The notes under the pieces: model-generated
Databases searched by the model: none
Seen by the model: only the letters and a program-made list of their open reading frames with translations
Told to the model about the DNA's origin: nothing
Source of the DNA: Geobacter sp. UBA6169
Lineage (GTDB): Bacteria > Desulfobacterota > Desulfuromonadia > Geobacterales > Pseudopelobacteraceae
DNA: 8,255 bases
Reading direction: 5' to 3'
Assembly: GCA_002422265.1 (NCBI GenBank)
Contig: DIUB01000128.1
Span: forward strand, 1 to 8,255
Program-made: the position numbers and the translations under genes
Part shown: piece after piece, positions 5,765 to 8,255 of the stretch
Layout: each line of letters opens with the position of its first letter
Position numbering within the stretch: position 1 is the first letter of the stretch

Positions 5765-6285
5765 GCGGCACCTCCGGCAGTGCGGATGGTCAGCTTCTTC
5801 ATACAGGCGTTCTCACCGGCATGGATGATCTCCAGGGCGGAATCGGCCCCCATGATGGTCTGCAGCGCCCCGGCAAAAAAACCGTTCATCATGGTGCAGA
5901 GCGACCCTTTCTGACAGTGGCCGAAGCGGAACAGGGACTGCCGGATCATACAATCACGGAACACCAGACTGATCTCCTGCCCTTCCGGGGTCTGCTGGAC
6001 CAGTTCAGGCTGATCGTGCATCTTGAAGGTCTCAAACAGCCAGAGAAAGCCGTTTTTCACCAGCACGTCACGGGTGGCCTGTAACGCCAGCTCAAGGTTG
6101 TCGGTTTGGGGGATGTCCCGGGAGAGGTTCTTACCCAGGTTCTTGCCGGCCAGATAGGAGATACTGTTGGCTGATTCACCGATGGCCTCTTCCATGCCGC
6201 TGGCAATGGCCCCCAGAAAGACCATGGTTTCCTGCAGGGCACGGCGGGGATCGGAAACTGCTGCCGGGTTCACTGTTTCTGACAT
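5761..6285 (-). CDS. small Cys-containing V4R-like protein (first gene of the hydrogenase operon)
   Basis: A 174-aa soluble protein of no assigned function. The C-terminal part reads like a V4R-type domain: VFRDCMIR (C112), CQKGSLC (C124, C130), NGFFAGAL, then HAGENAC (C161) near the end. The N-terminal part (FLGAIASGMEEAIG, then YLAGKNLGKNL) aligns with the 153-aa protein three genes downstream, so they are likely paralogues bracketing the hydrogenase. The start at 6285 was chosen because GGAGG lies 9 bases upstream; a frame extending to 6381 would run through the probable promoter. The stop overlaps the small-subunit start as ATGA, tying its translation to the hydrogenase. A ligand- or redox-sensing role, or a help in assembly, is possible; neither is shown. 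Confidence 0.83.
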   Translation of the reverse strand: MSETVNPAAVSDPRRALQETMVFLGAIASGMEEAIGESANSISYLAGKNLGKNLSRDIPQTDNLELALQATRDVLVKNGFLWLFETFKMHDQPELVQQTPEGQEISLVFRDCMIRQSLFRFGHCQKGSLCTMMNGFFAGALQTIMGADSALEIIHAGENACMKKLTIRTAGGAA

Positions 6286-6363
6286 CTTCAAGCGCCTCCA
6301 GTCTGCGAGTGGACGGTTCCGGTCTGAAAAAGTCCGATTATTCTGTATACAACCCTGCAGCGC

Positions 6364-6383
6364 TTGTAACAGATTTGTCACAA
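6364..6383. promoter_or_regulatory. 20-bp palindrome TTGTGACA-N4-TGTTACAA upstream of the operon
   Basis: On the minus strand TTGTGACA-AATC-TGTTACAA has two 8-base arms that match at 7 of 8 positions. It lies 79-98 bases before the first ATG of the hydrogenase operon (6285). The TTGTGA and TTACAA edges recall CRP/FNR-superfamily operators, but the centre spacing does not match the classical CRP or FNR site, so the regulator cannot be named. It sits just downstream of a possible -10 (TATAGT, 6393-6388), where binding could block or modulate transcription. Confidence 0.45.
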
Positions 6384-6387
6384 ACTT

Positions 6388-6408
6388 ACTATAAGGTAAT
6401 CACCCTAT
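6388..6408 (-). promoter_or_regulatory. possible -10 element with overlapping imperfect palindrome
   Basis: On the minus strand TATAGT (6393-6388) matches the -10 consensus at five of six bases, but no good -35 lies at the right distance, which would fit a promoter needing an activator. It abuts the palindrome TAAGGTAATCACCCTA (6392-6407 on the plus strand; 6 of 8 base pairs symmetric), which resembles the one at 222-238. No -24/-12 (sigma-54) motif was found. The promoter assignment is tentative. Confidence 0.3.
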
Positions 6409-6467
6409 GGTAGCTGAGTGTCGTTACAGACAACACCAACTCCTTCAGCTTGCTTTGCACGCATTCT

Positions 6468-6854
6468 CTAGATGCGGCTCTGATCCGGCTTTAGCAGCCT
6501 GTCCACCAGTTCATGCAATGCATCCGATTTCAGCGGTTTGACCAGCGTGGCATCAACCTTCAGTGTACTTGAGGCATCCAGAACCTGTTTCGGATCCAGG
6601 TCCGATGCACCGGCAGACATGGCTATGACCTTGGGACGCTTGGGCTGCAGTAACAGGCGGATTAAAAGGTCATACCCATCCATCTCAGGCATGATGATAT
6701 CAGTAATCAAGAGATCAAAGGTCTCGGTATGCAACAGGAGCAATGCTTCCTTGCCGTTTGTCGCCGTACGCACCTCATGCCCATGTCTGGTCAGACTCAG
6801 GGAAATCAGTCCAATCGTTATCAGGTCATCGTCAACTACAAGAATTTTAGCCAT
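6468..6854 (-). CDS. single-domain CheY-like response regulator
   Basis: A 128-aa stand-alone receiver domain with no output domain. Key residues are present: the acidic pocket DDD at 8-10, phospho-acceptor D52 in LLITDIIMPEMDG, the switch residue S80 in IAMSAG, and K106 in LVKP. The length is typical of CheY, Spo0F or DivK-type relays. It starts with ATG, 6 bases after AGGAG. It lies between a hybrid histidine kinase and the hydrogenase operon on the same strand, separated from each by 182-291 bases, so it is probably a separate transcription unit. It could receive phosphate from that kinase or from a CheA acting with the downstream chemoreceptor. The fold is certain; the partners are guesses. 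Confidence 0.93.
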   Translation of the reverse strand: MAKILVVDDDLITIGLISLSLTRHGHEVRTATNGKEALLLLHTETFDLLITDIIMPEMDGYDLLIRLLLQPKRPKVIAMSAGASDLDPKQVLDASSTLKVDATLVKPLKSDALHELVDRLLKPDQSRI

Positions 6855-6907
6855 AGGACGCTCCTGTTCTTACCGGCACACGATTCAACCTGATAACGGC
6901 ATTTACT

Positions 6908-7035
6908 CACGCAACGCCGCTACGAACGCAAAGAAAATCAAAACCTTACTTAAAATGTGGCTTCACCTTTCGGGTGAGTGATCTCATCTTCATAAGTCTT
7001 TGTTTTTAAACGTTGTGTCGTTGCGCCGTTGCGTG
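6908..7035. repeat. inverted-repeat element between kinase and response regulator
   Basis: The 291-bp gap (6855-7145) contains outer inverted repeats: left arm 6908-6925 (CACGCAACGCCGCTACGA) and right arm 7018-7035, whose reverse complement matches at 16 of 18 bases. Inside is a small hairpin, TCACC-TTTCG-GGTGA (6963-6977). No open frame or RNA gene is visible within it. The arms resemble the CGCAA-rich non-coding repeats common between genes in such genomes. It could be a MITE-like remnant or a structured 5' leader of the response-regulator transcript. No clear terminator for the kinase gene was found in the gap. Confidence 0.55.
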
Positions 7036-7145
7036 CAACTGTTTTTTAAGGACGAACGGTATTGCATTTATCCTGCAAAAAGCACTTGAAACACAGAGCA
7101 GCTGTGGTATTGAACTGCCGTTTTTTAGACATATTGAGGCGTGCA

Positions 7146-8255
7146 TTACGGCTGTCTGTCCCCGTCTCCAGCCATCATCGCCTGCTGCAGTTCAGCAGTC
7201 AGGGTAGCCAGCCGGAACGGCTTGGCCAGGTAGCCGTCAAAACCGGCCGCCAGTAGTCGTTCTCTGGTTCCGTACAAGGCATCGGCGGTCAGCGCCACCA
7301 CCGGCGTGCGGTACCCCTGCCCGGCTTCGGCGCTCCTGATCAGCTGCAGCGCCTCTTCCCCGCCCATCACCGGCATCTGGATATCCATCAGGATCAGATC
7401 AACACCCCCTCTGGCCCAGCAATCAACCGCAGCGCGGCCATCACGACAGATCTGTGGCCGGTGCCCCAGTATCTGCAGCATCTGTTCTGCCGTGTGGCTG
7501 TTCACCTCGTTATCCTCGGCAACCAGCACGGTCAGCGGCGGTACAACAGGCAATGCAGACACTGCTTCCGATAACGGATCGGTCGCCTCTGCCGGTTGCG
7601 CAATATCAAAGGGCAGTACAAGATGAAAGCGGCTGCCCTGCCCCGGCTCGCTCTCAACCGTGATCGAGCCACCCATCAGCTCAGCCAGTTTACTGCAGAT
7701 ATTCAGCCCCAGGCCGCTACCGCCGAAACGGCGGGTAATGGAGCTGTCTGCCTGGCAGAACGCCTGAAAAATAGTGCCGAGCATGGCCGGATCAATGCCG
7801 ATGCCGGTATCGGCAACCGTAATCCGGATCAGGGCGTTCCAGGCCTGACGCTCAAGCACGGCAGCGGTCAGGGTGATCCCCCCCTGTTCGGTAAACTTGA
7901 CTGCATTGCCCAGCAGGTTCAGCAGAATCTGCTTCAGCCGCAGCTGATCACCCCATACCAGCTGCGGCAGGTCATCCGGCAGTTCCAGCTGCAGCTGCAG
8001 CCCTTTCTGCTGCATCCGTGAACGCTGGGTCATCACCACATCCTGCACCGCCTTGCGCAGCGAGTATTTGCCGAATTCCAGCTCCACCTTGCCGGCCTCC
8101 ACCTTTGAAAGGTCAAGGATATCGCTGATCAGGTCCAGCAGGTTGTCGGCAGAGACCTCAATCGCCTCAAGGTACTGCTGCTGCGCCTGGTTAAGGGGGG
8201 TCAGCCCCAGCAGCTGCGCCATGCCGACAATGCCGTTCATCGGCGTGCGGATCTC
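7146..8255 (-). CDS. hybrid histidine kinase, C-terminal part (HisKA-HATPase-REC), 5' end outside the window
   Basis: The visible 369 residues begin EIRTPMNGI, i.e. directly after the His of an H-box (HEIRTPMNG), so the phospho-accepting His and all sensor domains lie beyond 8255. Counted from the visible Met at 8240: HisKA helix to ~60, then the ATPase with N-box QILLNLLGNAVKF (N112), G1 DTGIGID (144-150), F-box IFQAFCQAD and G2 GGSGLGL (173-179). After a Pro/Ala linker comes a receiver domain with EDN (242-244), phospho-acceptor D286 in LILMDIQMP, the switch Thr in ALTAD and K340 in LAKPF. All catalytic residues are present, so it should be an active hybrid kinase that relays phosphate His to Asp. 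There is no Hpt domain at its C-terminus (ends GDGDRQP), so a further Hpt protein is expected elsewhere. The sensed signal cannot be read from this fragment. Confidence 0.95.
   Translation of the reverse strand, partial: EIRTPMNGIVGMAQLLGLTPLNQAQQQYLEAIEVSADNLLDLISDILDLSKVEAGKVELEFGKYSLRKAVQDVVMTQRSRMQQKGLQLQLELPDDLPQLVWGDQLRLKQILLNLLGNAVKFTEQGGITLTAAVLERQAWNALIRITVADTGIGIDPAMLGTIFQAFCQADSSITRRFGGSGLGLNICSKLAELMGGSITVESEPGQGSRFHLVLPFDIAQPAEATDPLSEAVSALPVVPPLTVLVAEDNEVNSHTAEQMLQILGHRPQICRDGRAAVDCWARGGVDLILMDIQMPVMGGEEALQLIRSAEAGQGYRTPVVALTADALYGTRERLLAAGFDGYLAKPFRLATLTAELQQAMMAGDGDRQP

Noticed and set aside
6286..6381. Upstream extension of the first V4R-like gene
   Set aside because: It would read through the presumed promoter leader; the ATG at 6285 has a GGAGG ribosome binding site and the extra residues show no domain-like pattern.
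1..8255. CRISPR array, tRNA or rRNA genes, transposase or integrase genes
   Set aside because: No spaced direct repeats, no tRNA-like cloverleaf or rRNA sequence, and no recombinase motifs were seen on either strand.

Overview
The window looks like chromosomal DNA from a hydrogen-metabolising anaerobe of the Geobacter/Desulfuromonas lineage. This is inferred from three things: a cytoplasmic group 3 [NiFe] hydrogenase of the Mvh type, dense two-component and chemotaxis genes, and GC-rich palindromic intergenic repeats. No 16S or other species marker is present. Every convincing gene lies on the minus strand, so the biological order runs from high to low coordinates.

Layout in transcription order. 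At 8255-7146 is the 3' part of a hybrid histidine kinase; the window edge cuts its H-box just after the phospho-accepting His. A 291-bp gap with an inverted-repeat element follows, then a single-domain CheY-like response regulator (6854-6468). A 182-bp gap carries two palindromes and a possible promoter. A compact six-gene cluster then starts at 6285: a V4R-like Cys protein (174 aa), a three-cluster [NiFe] hydrogenase small subunit (316 aa), a 189-bp gap filled by a GC-rich palindromic repeat, the catalytic large subunit (479 aa), a 2[4Fe-4S] ferredoxin (88 aa), a second V4R-like protein (153 aa), and a 691-aa protein that joins a hydrogenase maturation protease to a soluble methyl-accepting chemotaxis protein. 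Three of the five junctions are 4-base stop/start overlaps (ATGA, ATGA, GTGA) and one is a 3-base gap, so this is almost certainly one translationally coupled operon. A strong intrinsic terminator at 317-341 ends it. The leftmost ~316 bases hold no convincing gene; they look like the promoter and leader of another minus-strand gene that may start at the very edge.

How the parts may work together. The large subunit keeps both Ni-binding CxxC motifs and a C-terminal extension that a HycI-type protease must remove; the only protease in the cluster is the one fused to the chemoreceptor. The ferredoxin could take electrons from the small subunit. The two V4R-like proteins are related to each other and could be sensor or adaptor proteins. 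The main hypothesis (inference) is a cytoplasmic hydrogenase wired to a chemotaxis receptor, that is, an H2- or redox-sensing taxis module whose receptor is physically joined to the enzyme's maturation factor. Whether the fusion is real or comes from a recent or artefactual single-base frameshift is the key question: a good internal ribosome binding site and start lie exactly at the domain boundary.
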